From positions 1 through 57,631 of the forward strand of contig JAQGHY010000346.1 of the NCBI GenBank assembly GCA_028291455.1: a stretch of DNA of 57,631 nt. Direction: 5' to 3'. Under the pieces are notes generated by a model that had not been told where the DNA came from, made no database searches, and worked only from the letters and a program-made list of their open reading frames with translations. A program made the position numbers and the translations under genes. This DNA is from Rubritepida sp. (GTDB taxonomy: Bacteria > Pseudomonadota > Alphaproteobacteria > Acetobacterales > Acetobacteraceae). Below are positions 25,146-33,318 of the stretch, piece by piece (the stretch's first letter is position 1; every line of letters starts with the position of its first letter).

Positions 25146-25544
25146 ATGGAGAGCCCCTGCTTCTGCAGCGTCCTGAAGGCCGCGACCCGCCGCGTCTCCG
25201 CGATCTATGATGCGGCATTGGAACCGGTCGGCGTGAATATCGCGCAGTTCAGCCTGTTGCGGCGGATCGTCCGTGCCGAACCGGTCACGCTGACCGAACT
25301 GGGCCGGATGGCGGAGCTCGATCGCTCGACAGTCGGGCGCAATGTGCGCGTGCTGGAGCGGATGGGGCTGGTCGCGCTCGGGCGCGGCGAGGATCAGCGC
25401 GAGGCGACGGTGACGCTTACCGAGGGGGGCCGGAAGGTTCTGCGCGAGGGCGGCCCGCTCTGGGACCAGGCGCAGAATACCGTCGAGGCCCGCCTCGGCA
25501 CGGGCACCACGCGGGACCTCCGCGCGCTGCTGAACGAGCTGTGA
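25146..25544 (+). CDS. MarR-family transcriptional regulator
   Basis: 132 residues. The N-terminus CFCSVLKAATRRVSAIYDAALEP is typical of a MarR subgroup with a paired Cys start. The winged helix reads LTELGRMAELDRSTVGRNVRVLERMGLVALGRGEDQR, with the wing turn DQRE. Two conserved Cys (residues 5 and 7) could make it redox- or thiol-ligand responsive, which is speculation. The operator candidates at 25129 and 25561 flank the gene, so it probably represses itself, the Fe-ADH/leuCDB operon and the MFS gene. The upstream extension of the frame lacks support. Confidence 0.88.
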   Translation: MESPCFCSVLKAATRRVSAIYDAALEPVGVNIAQFSLLRRIVRAEPVTLTELGRMAELDRSTVGRNVRVLERMGLVALGRGEDQREATVTLTEGGRKVLREGGPLWDQAQNTVEARLGTGTTRDLRALLNEL

Positions 25545-25560
25545 ATTTTCTTGGATATCT

Positions 25561-25576
25561 GCGGGTATATGCCCGC
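25561..25576. promoter_or_regulatory. MarR operator candidate 2
   Basis: GCGGGTATATGCCCGC has 8-base arms with one mismatch. It shares GGGTATATRCCC with operator 1. It lies 14 bases before the MFS start, probably overlapping its ribosome-binding region (GGAGAGG at 25579). Confidence 0.6.
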
Positions 25577-25590
25577 TTGGAGAGGCCCCC

Positions 25591-26904
25591 ATGCCGAACG
25601 AACTAGCGCTGCCGACATCGCGCCTCGCCGCCACCCTCAGCCGACGCGGCATCCACTACGGCTGGGTCGTCATCGCCGTCACCTTCCTGGCCATGCTGGT
25701 CACGGCGGCGGCGGTCAGCGCGCCGGGCGTGCTGATCCAGCCGCTGCAGCGTGAATTCGGCTGGGCGACGGCCGACATCTCGTCGGCCCTGGCCATCCGC
25801 CTCCTCCTCTTCGGGCTGACGGGGCCTTTCGCCGGCGCCTTCATGAACCGCTTCGGCGTGCGGCCGGTGGTCTGCGTGGCGCTCACGCTGATCGCCTCAG
25901 GGATCCTCGGCTCGCTGTTCATGACCGAGCTTTGGCAGCTCGTCCTGCTCTGGGGGATCGTGGTGGGCTTCGGCACCGGCCTCACGGCGATGGTGCTGGG
26001 CGCGACGGTCGCCACCCGCTGGTTCTCCCACCGGCGCGGACTGGTGCTGGGCCTGCTCACCGCCAGCAGCGCGACGGGGCAACTGATCTTCCTGCCGATC
26101 ATCGCCCAGCTCACCGAGAGCCTGGGCTGGCGCAGCGCGATGGTCCTGGTGCTCGCGATGCTGCTGACCGCCGCCATCGCCGTGCTGCTGCTGATGCGCG
26201 ACCGCCCGGCCGATCTCGGCCTGCCGCTCTATGGCGCGGCCACGATCGTCGCCACTCCGCCGGGGCCGACCACCCTGTGGGCCATGCTCGCCTCGCCGAT
26301 CGTGGCGCTGCGCGAGGCCTCGGGCTCCAGCACCTTCTGGGTGCTGTTCGGCACCTTCTTCATCTGCGGCGCCAGCACCAACGGCCTGATCCAGACCCAC
26401 TTCGTCTCGCTCTGCGGCGACTATGGCATGGCGGCGGTGACGGCGGCCGGCGTGCTCGCCATGATCGGCGCCTTCGACTTCTTCGGCACCATCGGCTCGG
26501 GCTGGCTGTCCGACCGTTACGACAGCCGCTGGTTGCTGTTCTGGTATTACGGGCTGCGCGGCCTCTCGCTGCTGTACCTGCCCTTCACGGATTTCTCGTT
26601 CTACGGCCTGTCCCTCTTCGCCGTATTCTACGGGCTGGACTGGATCGCGACCGTCCCGCCCACCATCAAGATCACGGCGGAGCGCTTCGGCGAGAAGACC
26701 AATCTGGTCTTCGGCTGGGTTTTCGCCGGCCATCAGCTGGGCGCGGCTTCGGCCGCCTATGGCGGCGGCTTCAGCCGGACGGAATACGAGACCTACCTGC
26801 CGGCCTTCTTCGCCGCGGGTGTGCTCTGCCTCGTCGCGGCCATCGTCGTCGTCGCGCTGCGGGAAAGGCCGGCGGCCGCCCTCGGCTCTGCCGTCGCGGC
26901 CTGA
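25591..26904 (+). CDS. MFS transporter (oxalate/formate antiporter or monocarboxylate type)
   Basis: 437 residues with 12 predicted membrane segments. GIHYGWVVIAVTFLAML opens TM1 as in OFA/MCT-like carriers. The A-like loop between TM2 and TM3 is FMNRFGVRPV, and WFSHRRGLVLGLLTASSATGQL is a family block. The likely cargo is an organic acid. The gene is 46 bases after marR and behind operator candidate 2, so it belongs to the same regulon. A transporter and a Bug receptor in one regulon suggest entry of the substrate by one and exit or uptake of a product by the other. Confidence 0.85.
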   Translation: MPNELALPTSRLAATLSRRGIHYGWVVIAVTFLAMLVTAAAVSAPGVLIQPLQREFGWATADISSALAIRLLLFGLTGPFAGAFMNRFGVRPVVCVALTLIASGILGSLFMTELWQLVLLWGIVVGFGTGLTAMVLGATVATRWFSHRRGLVLGLLTASSATGQLIFLPIIAQLTESLGWRSAMVLVLAMLLTAAIAVLLLMRDRPADLGLPLYGAATIVATPPGPTTLWAMLASPIVALREASGSSTFWVLFGTFFICGASTNGLIQTHFVSLCGDYGMAAVTAAGVLAMIGAFDFFGTIGSGWLSDRYDSRWLLFWYYGLRGLSLLYLPFTDFSFYGLSLFAVFYGLDWIATVPPTIKITAERFGEKTNLVFGWVFAGHQLGAASAAYGGGFSRTEYETYLPAFFAAGVLCLVAAIVVVALRERPAAALGSAVAA

Positions 26905-26966
26905 GGGCCGGCCGCGCAACCGGGGGCGCGGCTGGCGCGTTGCGCGTCGACATGGAGTTCTAAGAA

Positions 26967-27881
26967 ATGGCACAACGACCCAGCTGGGAAGGTCATCTGC
27001 GGCTCTCGCTGGTGGCGTGTCCCGTTTCGATCTACCCGGCGACGAGCTACTCCGGCGACATCCATTTCCACCTGATCAACCCGGCCACCGGCAACCGGAT
27101 CAAGCAGCAGGTCGTCGATCCGGAAACCGGCGAGGTGGAGCGAAAGAACCTGGTTCGCGGCTTCGAATACGAGAAGGACCAGTACGTCCTGCTGACGGAT
27201 GAGGAGATCAAGTCCGTCCGGCTTGAAAGCACGCGCACCCTGGATATCGAGCGCTTCGTGGATGCCAAGGACATCGACCGCATCTGGTGGAACGATCCCT
27301 ACTACATGGTGCCCGACGGCAAGGCGGGGATCGACGCCTTCACCGTGATCCGCAGCGCGATGGAGGATGCCGGCAAGGTCGCGCTGGCGCGGGTGGTGCT
27401 GGGCACGCGGGAGCGCGTCGTGGCGATCGAACCACGCGGCAACGGCATGCTGATGACCACGCTTCGCAGCCACGATGAGGTGCGCGATTCCAAGGCGCTG
27501 TTCGATGCGATCCCCGAGTCCAAGAAGGACCCGCGGATGATCGAGATCGCCGACAAGATCATCGAGCAGCAGGCCGGCCCCTTCGATCCGTCCGAGTTCA
27601 ACGATCGCTACGAGGAAGCGCTGCGCGAGTTGATCAAGAGCAAGCAGGATGACGGCGGTGGCGGCGTGACCGCCCCTCCGCCGCGGGACACCAATGTGAT
27701 CGACCTGATGGAGGCGCTGCGGAAGAGCCTCGATCAGGGCGGCAAGAGCGCTCTCCGCACAGCGGCGAGTGCCGAAAAGGCGCCCGCTGCTGCCGCAAAG
27801 GCCCCGGCGAAGAAGGCCAAGGCCGAGCCGAAACCGGCCCCCAAGGCGGCGCCCGCCAAGCGCAAGCGGGCTTCGGGCTGA
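26967..27881 (+). CDS. ku: Non-homologous end-joining protein Ku
   Basis: 304 residues. The Ku core (about 8-235) is recognisable by WEGHLRLSLVACPVSIYPAT, PETGEVERKNLVRGFEYEK, and IRSAMEDAGKVALARVVLGTRE. It forms a homodimeric ring that threads on DNA ends and recruits LigD. The C-terminal tail from about residue 255 is rich in Lys, Ala and Pro, as in Ku extensions that bind DNA in other bacteria. The ligD gene follows 3 bases later, so both are one transcript. Confidence 0.95.
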   Translation: MAQRPSWEGHLRLSLVACPVSIYPATSYSGDIHFHLINPATGNRIKQQVVDPETGEVERKNLVRGFEYEKDQYVLLTDEEIKSVRLESTRTLDIERFVDAKDIDRIWWNDPYYMVPDGKAGIDAFTVIRSAMEDAGKVALARVVLGTRERVVAIEPRGNGMLMTTLRSHDEVRDSKALFDAIPESKKDPRMIEIADKIIEQQAGPFDPSEFNDRYEEALRELIKSKQDDGGGGVTAPPPRDTNVIDLMEALRKSLDQGGKSALRTAASAEKAPAAAAKAPAKKAKAEPKPAPKAAPAKRKRASG

Positions 27882-27884
27882 GCC

Positions 27885-30548
27885 ATGGCCGCGCGCTCGG
27901 AGAAGCTCGACCCCTATCTCGCCAAACGCGATTTCACGCGTACGCCCGAGCCGCGCGGCGAAGGCGCTGTGGCCGGCAAGCAGCTTTCCTTCGCGGTGCA
28001 GCGGCATGACGCCACGCGGCTTCATTATGACTTCCGTCTGGAATGGGGCGGCGTGCTGAAATCCTGGGCGGTGACGCGCGGCCCTTCGCTCGATCCGGCG
28101 GATAAGCGGCTGGCCGTGGAGGTGGAGGACCATCCGCTGGACTACGGCGGTTTCGAGGGCGTGATCCCGGCACCAGGCTACGGCGCGGGGACGGTGCAGC
28201 TCTGGGATCGCGGGGTCTGGGCGCCGCTCCATCCCGAGACGGTCGATGCGGATCTCGCAAAGGGCGAGTTGAAGTTCGTGGTCTCCGGCGAGCGGCTGAA
28301 GGGCGGCTTCGTGCTGGTGCGGATGAAGTGGCGCAAGGGCGAGAAGCCCGGCCGCAGCAACTGGCTGCTCATCAAGGAACGCGACAGCATGGCGCGGCCG
28401 GGCGAGGGCGATGCCGTGCTGAAGGACGAGACCTCGGTGAAGACCGGGCGGACGCTGAAGGAGATCGCGGCGGATACGCCGGGCAAGTCCGCGAAGAAAG
28501 CCGCCGCCCCCGCGAAGGCTCCCGCTGCGCCGGAGGTGCTGGCCGAAACCGTCGAGAAACTTCCGGCGAAAAAGCCGGCTTCCCGCGCTAAGGCGGCGCC
28601 CCGCGCCAGCATACCGGATTTCGTCCCACCCGAGCTATGCCTGCTCGTCGCCACGCCGCCCGCCGGGCCGGATTGGGTGCATGAGTTGAAGCTGGACGGC
28701 TACCGGCTGCAGCTGCGCGTGCAGGGCGGCAAGCCCATCCTGCGGACCCGCACCGGGCTGGATTGGACGGAGCGCTTCCCCGCCATCGCCCAGGCCGCCG
28801 CCGGCCTGCCGGACGGGCTGTTCGACGGAGAGGCGGTGGCGCTCGACGAAGAGGGCCAGCCGAATTTCGGGATGCTCCAGGCGACGCTGGCGGGCGAGCG
28901 GAAATCGCCGCTGGTCTTCTACACCTTCGATCTCCTGCATGACGGGGAGCGCGATCTCCGGGGGGAACCGCTACTGGCGCGCAAGGAGGTGCTGAAGGCG
29001 CGGATTCCGGCCGATGGGCAGGTCCTTCGGTATCTCGACCACTTCGTCGCCCCCGGCGAGGCCGTGCTGGCATCCGCCTGCAAGCTCTCCATGGAGGGCA
29101 TCGTCTCCAAGCGTGCCGATGCGCCCTATAGCTCCGGCCGGGGCCTGGCCTGGACCAAGTCCAAGTGCCGGGGCCGCGACGAGTTCGTCATCGGCGGATG
29201 GTCGGTCGGCAAGAACGGGCGGGGACTCGGCTCCCTGCTCATGGGCGCACATCGCGACGGGAAGCTGGTATATCTCGGCCGTGTCGGCACCGGTTTTTCG
29301 GTCTCGGCCGGCGAGAAGCTGATGGCCCGCCTCACGCCGCTGAAGCGAGCGAAGACGCCTTTCGTCGGTGCCCAGCCCGCCCGCAAAAGCGACGTGACCT
29401 GGGCCGAGCCGGAACTCGTGGCGGAAATCGCCTATGGCGGCTGGACCGAAGAGGGGCTGCTGCGCCATGCAAGCTTCCAGGGCATCCGCGAGGACAAGCC
29501 CGCGGCCGAGGTCTCGCCGCCGGCACAGCCTGTCGCCGCGGCGGCTCTCGCCGAGCCCGCCGCCGAGGAACCGACCGCCAAGGCTCCGCCACCCAAGGCG
29601 TCGGCCCCCGCGGCTCCGGCCCGTGCCGCTCCGGCAATTACGGCGCGCAAGAAGCCGCTCGGCATGTCGCATCCCGAGCGCGTCCTCTGGCCAGCGACCG
29701 AGCAGACGCGCGAGGTCACCAAGGCCGATCTCGGCGCCTACTTTGCCCGTTTCGCCGACCGCATCCTGGCCGAGATCGCGGGACGGCCGCTTTCGATCCT
29801 GCGGGCGCCGGACGGGATCGGCCATCCGCTGTTCTTCCAGCGTCATGCGATGCCGGGCCAATCGCCCCTCATCGGTGCCGTGAAGGTCGAGGGCCAGGCC
29901 AAGCCCTATATGCGGATCGACGACGCGGCGGGGCTGGCGGCACTGGCGCAGGTCTCGACGGTGGAGCTGCATCCCTGGGGCGCGAAGGCCGATACCTACG
30001 AGACGCCGGACCGGCTGATCTTCGACCTCGACCCCGCACCCGAACTGGGTTTCGACGCCGTGGTGAAGGGCGGGCTGGAGCTGCGGTCCCGGCTCCAGGC
30101 CCTGGGGCTGACCGCCTTCGCGCGGATCACCGGCGGCAAGGGGCTGCACCTGGTGGTACCGCTGGCCGTGCCCAAGAAGGGCGCCTCGCCGGACTGGGCC
30201 TCGGCCAAGCAGTTCGCGCGGCTGGTCTGCGCGATGATGGAGCGCGATGCGCCCGGGCTCTACACCACCACCATGGCCAAGAAGGTGCGAACCGGGCGCA
30301 TCTTCCTGGACTATCTCCGCAACGACCGGCTTTCGACGGCGATCGCCAATTGGTCGCCGCGCGGCAGGCCGGGGGCGCCTGTCGCCTATCCGACCACCTG
30401 GAGCACGGTAAAGCCGGGGCTCGATCCGGCGGGAATGCGCCTGCCCGCGCTGCTGGAGGCGCCCCTGCCCAAGGATCCGTGGAACGGGTTCGAAGCGGCG
30501 GCGGGATCGCTGCGGGACGCCATGGAGCAGGTGACACGCAAGACCTGA
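27885..30548 (+). CDS. ligD: Multifunctional NHEJ DNA ligase LigD (phosphoesterase-ligase-polymerase)
   Basis: 887 residues. Domain order: 3'-phosphoesterase about 20-180 (HDATRLHYDFRLEWGG, GPSLDP with metal His), ATP-dependent ligase about 240-540 (adenylated Lys269 in ELKLDGYR, EGIVSKR, WTKSKC), and AEP-type polymerase/primase about 590-887 (SHPERVLWP, FDLDP, DYLRN). The order PE-Lig-Pol is that of Pseudomonas-type LigD and differs from the mycobacterial Pol-PE-Lig. Both linkers (about 185-240 and 540-600) are Ala/Lys/Pro-rich. It repairs double-strand breaks with Ku. Confidence 0.95.
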   Translation: MAARSEKLDPYLAKRDFTRTPEPRGEGAVAGKQLSFAVQRHDATRLHYDFRLEWGGVLKSWAVTRGPSLDPADKRLAVEVEDHPLDYGGFEGVIPAPGYGAGTVQLWDRGVWAPLHPETVDADLAKGELKFVVSGERLKGGFVLVRMKWRKGEKPGRSNWLLIKERDSMARPGEGDAVLKDETSVKTGRTLKEIAADTPGKSAKKAAAPAKAPAAPEVLAETVEKLPAKKPASRAKAAPRASIPDFVPPELCLLVATPPAGPDWVHELKLDGYRLQLRVQGGKPILRTRTGLDWTERFPAIAQAAAGLPDGLFDGEAVALDEEGQPNFGMLQATLAGERKSPLVFYTFDLLHDGERDLRGEPLLARKEVLKARIPADGQVLRYLDHFVAPGEAVLASACKLSMEGIVSKRADAPYSSGRGLAWTKSKCRGRDEFVIGGWSVGKNGRGLGSLLMGAHRDGKLVYLGRVGTGFSVSAGEKLMARLTPLKRAKTPFVGAQPARKSDVTWAEPELVAEIAYGGWTEEGLLRHASFQGIREDKPAAEVSPPAQPVAAAALAEPAAEEPTAKAPPPKASAPAAPARAAPAITARKKPLGMSHPERVLWPATEQTREVTKADLGAYFARFADRILAEIAGRPLSILRAPDGIGHPLFFQRHAMPGQSPLIGAVKVEGQAKPYMRIDDAAGLAALAQVSTVELHPWGAKADTYETPDRLIFDLDPAPELGFDAVVKGGLELRSRLQALGLTAFARITGGKGLHLVVPLAVPKKGASPDWASAKQFARLVCAMMERDAPGLYTTTMAKKVRTGRIFLDYLRNDRLSTAIANWSPRGRPGAPVAYPTTWSTVKPGLDPAGMRLPALLEAPLPKDPWNGFEAAAGSLRDAMEQVTRKT

Positions 30549-30822
30549 GCGGTGGCGATGCGGATCGCGCCATCCGGTCCACAATTCCGCACAAATCCAC
30601 ATACACCGTCGGCGCCGTTTGGATGCAGTTTCGCCCTGGCTACCGCAGGAGCAGCGCAGTGAAATTCTTCGCATGGTTCGTCTTCAGCCGCGCCCCGGCT
30701 GCGTGCCATCTTTTCGAAGCCGGCAGAGCGACCGGCACCAGCCGCCTCGCGGCCGTCACCCGCGATCCGCAGGGCGATCGACGAAAGCGCCCAGACCTGA
30801 CGCAGTGCCCGGGACTGACGCG
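30549..30822. other. Intergenic region between ligD and feoB without clear gene
   Basis: 274 bases between convergent genes. An open frame from GTG 30659 (72 codons, AGGAG ahead) exists but runs into the feoB 3' end antisense and shows no family. I see no strong terminator hairpin. Confidence 0.5.
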
Positions 30823-32721
30823 CTATCCCGCGCCGAGCAGGCTCGCCACCTGGAAGGTCACGAAGGCCGCGAGATAGGCCAGCCCCAGCATGTAGCCGAA
30901 GCTGAACCACATCCAGCCGCGGCTGCCGGTCTCGCGCCGGATCACCGCCAGCGTGGCCGCGCATTGCGGCGCGAAGACGTACCAGGCGAGGAAGGCCAGG
31001 GCGGTGGCCAGGCTCCATTTCCCGGCCAGGGCCTGGCCGAGTTCGGTCGTCTCCTCGCCGTTACTCGCCACGGCATACACGGTGCCGAGCGAGGCCACCG
31101 CGACCTCGCGCGCCGCCATGCCGGGGATCAGCGCGACGCCGATCTGCCAGTTGAAGCCGATCGGCCGGAGCACCGGCTCCACCGCATGGCCGATGGCGAA
31201 GGCGAGGCTGTATTCGATGGCCGGCGCGGTGGCGCCCTCGGGCGGTCGGGGCACCGAGGAGAGGAACCAGATCACCACCATCATCGACAGGATGATCGTC
31301 CCCGCACGGCGCAGGAAGGCGCGGGCGCGCTGCCACAGCCCGAGCAGCACGTCTCGCAGGCGGGGCCATTTATAGTCCGGCAATTCCAGCATGAAGGGCT
31401 CGCTGGGCGTGCCGCGCCACAGCAGCCGCTTGAAGACGAAGGACATGCCGAGCGCCGAGACGATGCCGGCAGCGTAGAGGCCGAACATCACCAGCCCCTG
31501 CAGCCCGATCCAGCCCCAGACGGGACGGTCCTCGATGAAGGCGCCGATGATGAGCGTGTAGACCGGGATGCGGGCCGAGCAGGTCATCAGCGGGGCCACG
31601 AGGATGGTAGCCAGCCGGTCGCGCCGGCTGTCGATCACCCTCGTCGCCATGATGCCGGGGATGGCGCAGGCGAAGCTCGACAGCAGCGGGATGAAGGCGC
31701 GGCCGTGCAGCCCCGCGCCACCCATGATGCGGTCCATCAGGAAGGCGGCACGGGCCATGTAGCCGAAGTCCTCCAGCAGGAGGATGAAGAGGAACAGGAT
31801 CAGGATCTGCGGCAGGAAGACCAGCACGCTGCCGACGCCGGCGATCAGCCCGTCCTGCAGGAAGCTGCGCAGCAGGCCCAGGGCGCCGTCCTCCGGCAGC
31901 GTCGCGCCGACGGCGGCGCCAAGCGCCTGGAAGCCGCCCTCGATCAGCTGCATCGCCGGTTCGGCCCAGGCGAAGACGGCCTGGAACATCAGGAAGAGCA
32001 CGGTGAGCAGGATGAGCAGCCCGGCCACCGGATGCAGCAGCACCGCATCCAGCCGGCGCGTCATCGGGTCGCGCTTGTCGGGCGGCATGCGGACGACGGC
32101 GGCGAGGATGCGGTCGGCCTCGCGCTGCAGGGCGCGGATGCCGGTGGCGTCGGGTGCGAGCCAGGCGGAGGTGGTTTTCGGTGGGGCGATGCCGCCGATG
32201 CGGTCGAATTCGGCGAGCAGCGCATCCGTGCCGCCGCGCCGCACCGCGACGGAGGTGACCACCGGCAGCGCCAGCTCGGCGGCCAGCGCCGCGGTGTCGA
32301 TCTCCATGCCGCGATGCCGGGCGATGTCGATCATGTTCAGCACCAGCAGCACCGGGCGGCCGGTGCTCTTCAGCTCCAGTACCAGGCGCAGGCCGAGGCG
32401 CAGGTTGGTCGCGTCGGCCACGCAGACCAGCAGGTCGGGCAGGGCCACGCCGTCCTGGCTGCCGAGAACGACCTCACGCGTGATGACCTCGTCGGGGCTG
32501 CGGGCGCGCAGCGAGTAGGTTCCTGGCAGGTCCAGCAGGCTGATGTGGCGCCCGCCGGGGGTGGTGAGGCCGCCTTCCTTCCGCTCCACCGTCACGCCGG
32601 GATAGTTGGTGGCGCGCTGGCTGCTGCCGGTCAGCGCATTGAACAGCGCCGTCTTGCCGCAATTCGGATTGCCGACGAGCGCGACATGGAAGGCGCGCTG
32701 CGCCGGGGCGAGCTCATTCAT
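30823..32721 (-). CDS. feoB: Ferrous iron transporter FeoB
   Basis: 632 residues. The N-terminal GTPase carries G1 GNPNCGKT, G3 DLPGTYSL and G4 NMID, and a switch region with ATNYPGVTVERKEG. The two Gate domains follow: VFLPQILILFLFILLLEDFGYMARAAF, LLSSFACAIPGIMATR, and LMTCSARIPVYTLIIGAF. The length is shorter than the E. coli protein (773), mainly at the C-terminus. It overlaps feoA by 8 bases, so translation is coupled. It imports Fe2+ across the inner membrane. Confidence 0.95.
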   Translation of the reverse strand: MNELAPAQRAFHVALVGNPNCGKTALFNALTGSSQRATNYPGVTVERKEGGLTTPGGRHISLLDLPGTYSLRARSPDEVITREVVLGSQDGVALPDLLVCVADATNLRLGLRLVLELKSTGRPVLLVLNMIDIARHRGMEIDTAALAAELALPVVTSVAVRRGGTDALLAEFDRIGGIAPPKTTSAWLAPDATGIRALQREADRILAAVVRMPPDKRDPMTRRLDAVLLHPVAGLLILLTVLFLMFQAVFAWAEPAMQLIEGGFQALGAAVGATLPEDGALGLLRSFLQDGLIAGVGSVLVFLPQILILFLFILLLEDFGYMARAAFLMDRIMGGAGLHGRAFIPLLSSFACAIPGIMATRVIDSRRDRLATILVAPLMTCSARIPVYTLIIGAFIEDRPVWGWIGLQGLVMFGLYAAGIVSALGMSFVFKRLLWRGTPSEPFMLELPDYKWPRLRDVLLGLWQRARAFLRRAGTIILSMMVVIWFLSSVPRPPEGATAPAIEYSLAFAIGHAVEPVLRPIGFNWQIGVALIPGMAAREVAVASLGTVYAVASNGEETTELGQALAGKWSLATALAFLAWYVFAPQCAATLAVIRRETGSRGWMWFSFGYMLGLAYLAAFVTFQVASLLGAG

Positions 32722-33001
32722 CGAGCGGTTCCACCAGGATCGCGGCGGCTTCGCGCCGGCGGAGCGCGATGGTGGCGGTGTGGATCCGGACGGCGATCGG
32801 GTCGCCGCCGCCGAACAGGCCCTGATGCAGGATCTCGACCCGCGCGCCCTCGACGAAGCCCAGTTCGAGCAACCGGAGCTCCAGCTCCTCGGCCGGAAGC
32901 CCGCCGAGTTCGAGCTGCCGCAGGCCGAGGATGCGGCCCAGAAAGCCGCGCGGGGCGGCGCCGAGGTCGAGAGCCGTCGGGGCAGGCGTGGGAAGGGACA
33001 T
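32714..33001 (-). CDS. feoA: FeoA SH3-like protein
   Basis: 95 residues from the ATG at 33001. An ATG at 33019 would extend it by six residues but would coincide with the predicted transcript start. The fold FLGRILGLRQL, ELRLLELGFVEGARVEILHQG, DPIAVRIHTATIALRRREAAAILVE is typical of FeoA, which binds FeoB's cytoplasmic domain. No FeoC follows. The promoter overlaps a Fur-like dyad, so feoAB is probably iron-repressed. Confidence 0.9.
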   Translation of the reverse strand: MSLPTPAPTALDLGAAPRGFLGRILGLRQLELGGLPAEELELRLLELGFVEGARVEILHQGLFGGGDPIAVRIHTATIALRRREAAAILVEPLDE

Positions 33002-33025
33002 CAGGGACTCGCGTGGCATCGTCGT

Positions 33026-33065
33026 GTATTAGGAGCGATCGGCCGCCGATTGCAAATCGCTCGCA
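33026..33065 (-). promoter_or_regulatory. feoAB promoter with Fur-like operator
   Basis: On the minus strand TTGCAA (33050-33055), an 18-base spacer and TAATAC (33026-33031) make a plausible promoter, starting transcription near 33019. The dyad TGCAAATCGCTCGCA at 33051-33065 covers the -35 element. Perfect 7-base arms GAGCGAT (33033-33039) and ATCGCTC (33056-33062) also flank it. Confidence 0.5.
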
Positions 33066-33146
33066 AGTGGGACTGGGCTGCGAATCACGCATGGACCGGG
33101 CCGCCGCAGGGGTGCCGAGGCGTCCGGGCGCGGATTCAGGACATTG

Positions 33147-33178
33147 CGGGCAATCCTATCAAATCATAGGATCGCCCG
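33147..33178. repeat. Long near-perfect inverted repeat between feoA and a sensor kinase gene
   Basis: Arms CGGGC-A-ATCCTAT (33147-33159) and ATAGGAT-C-GCCCG (33166-33178) enclose CAAATC. Twelve of thirteen positions pair. Lying upstream of both divergent genes, it is not a terminator for either and could be an operator. Confidence 0.65.
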
Positions 33179-33318
33179 ACATGGATCGGGTTGGCTGAAT
33201 TGGCTCAAATGCTTGAATCCGGCAGCCCACGATCTCCGCACCCGCCGCTATCGACCCGCCAGAAGCCGCACGACAACCCCGCCATGCACGGCGCGGCGGC
33301 ATGGGAGAGCATGGCAAC

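Noticed and set aside
30659-30877. 72-codon frame with AGGAG between ligD and feoB
   Set aside because: No family, Arg-rich after the first 20 residues and its end lies antisense in feoB; not enough support for a gene.
30619-33198. 859-codon open frame opposite feoB and feoA
   Set aside because: Antisense shadow; composition (Gln, His, Glu rich) reflects the complement of GC-rich membrane codons.
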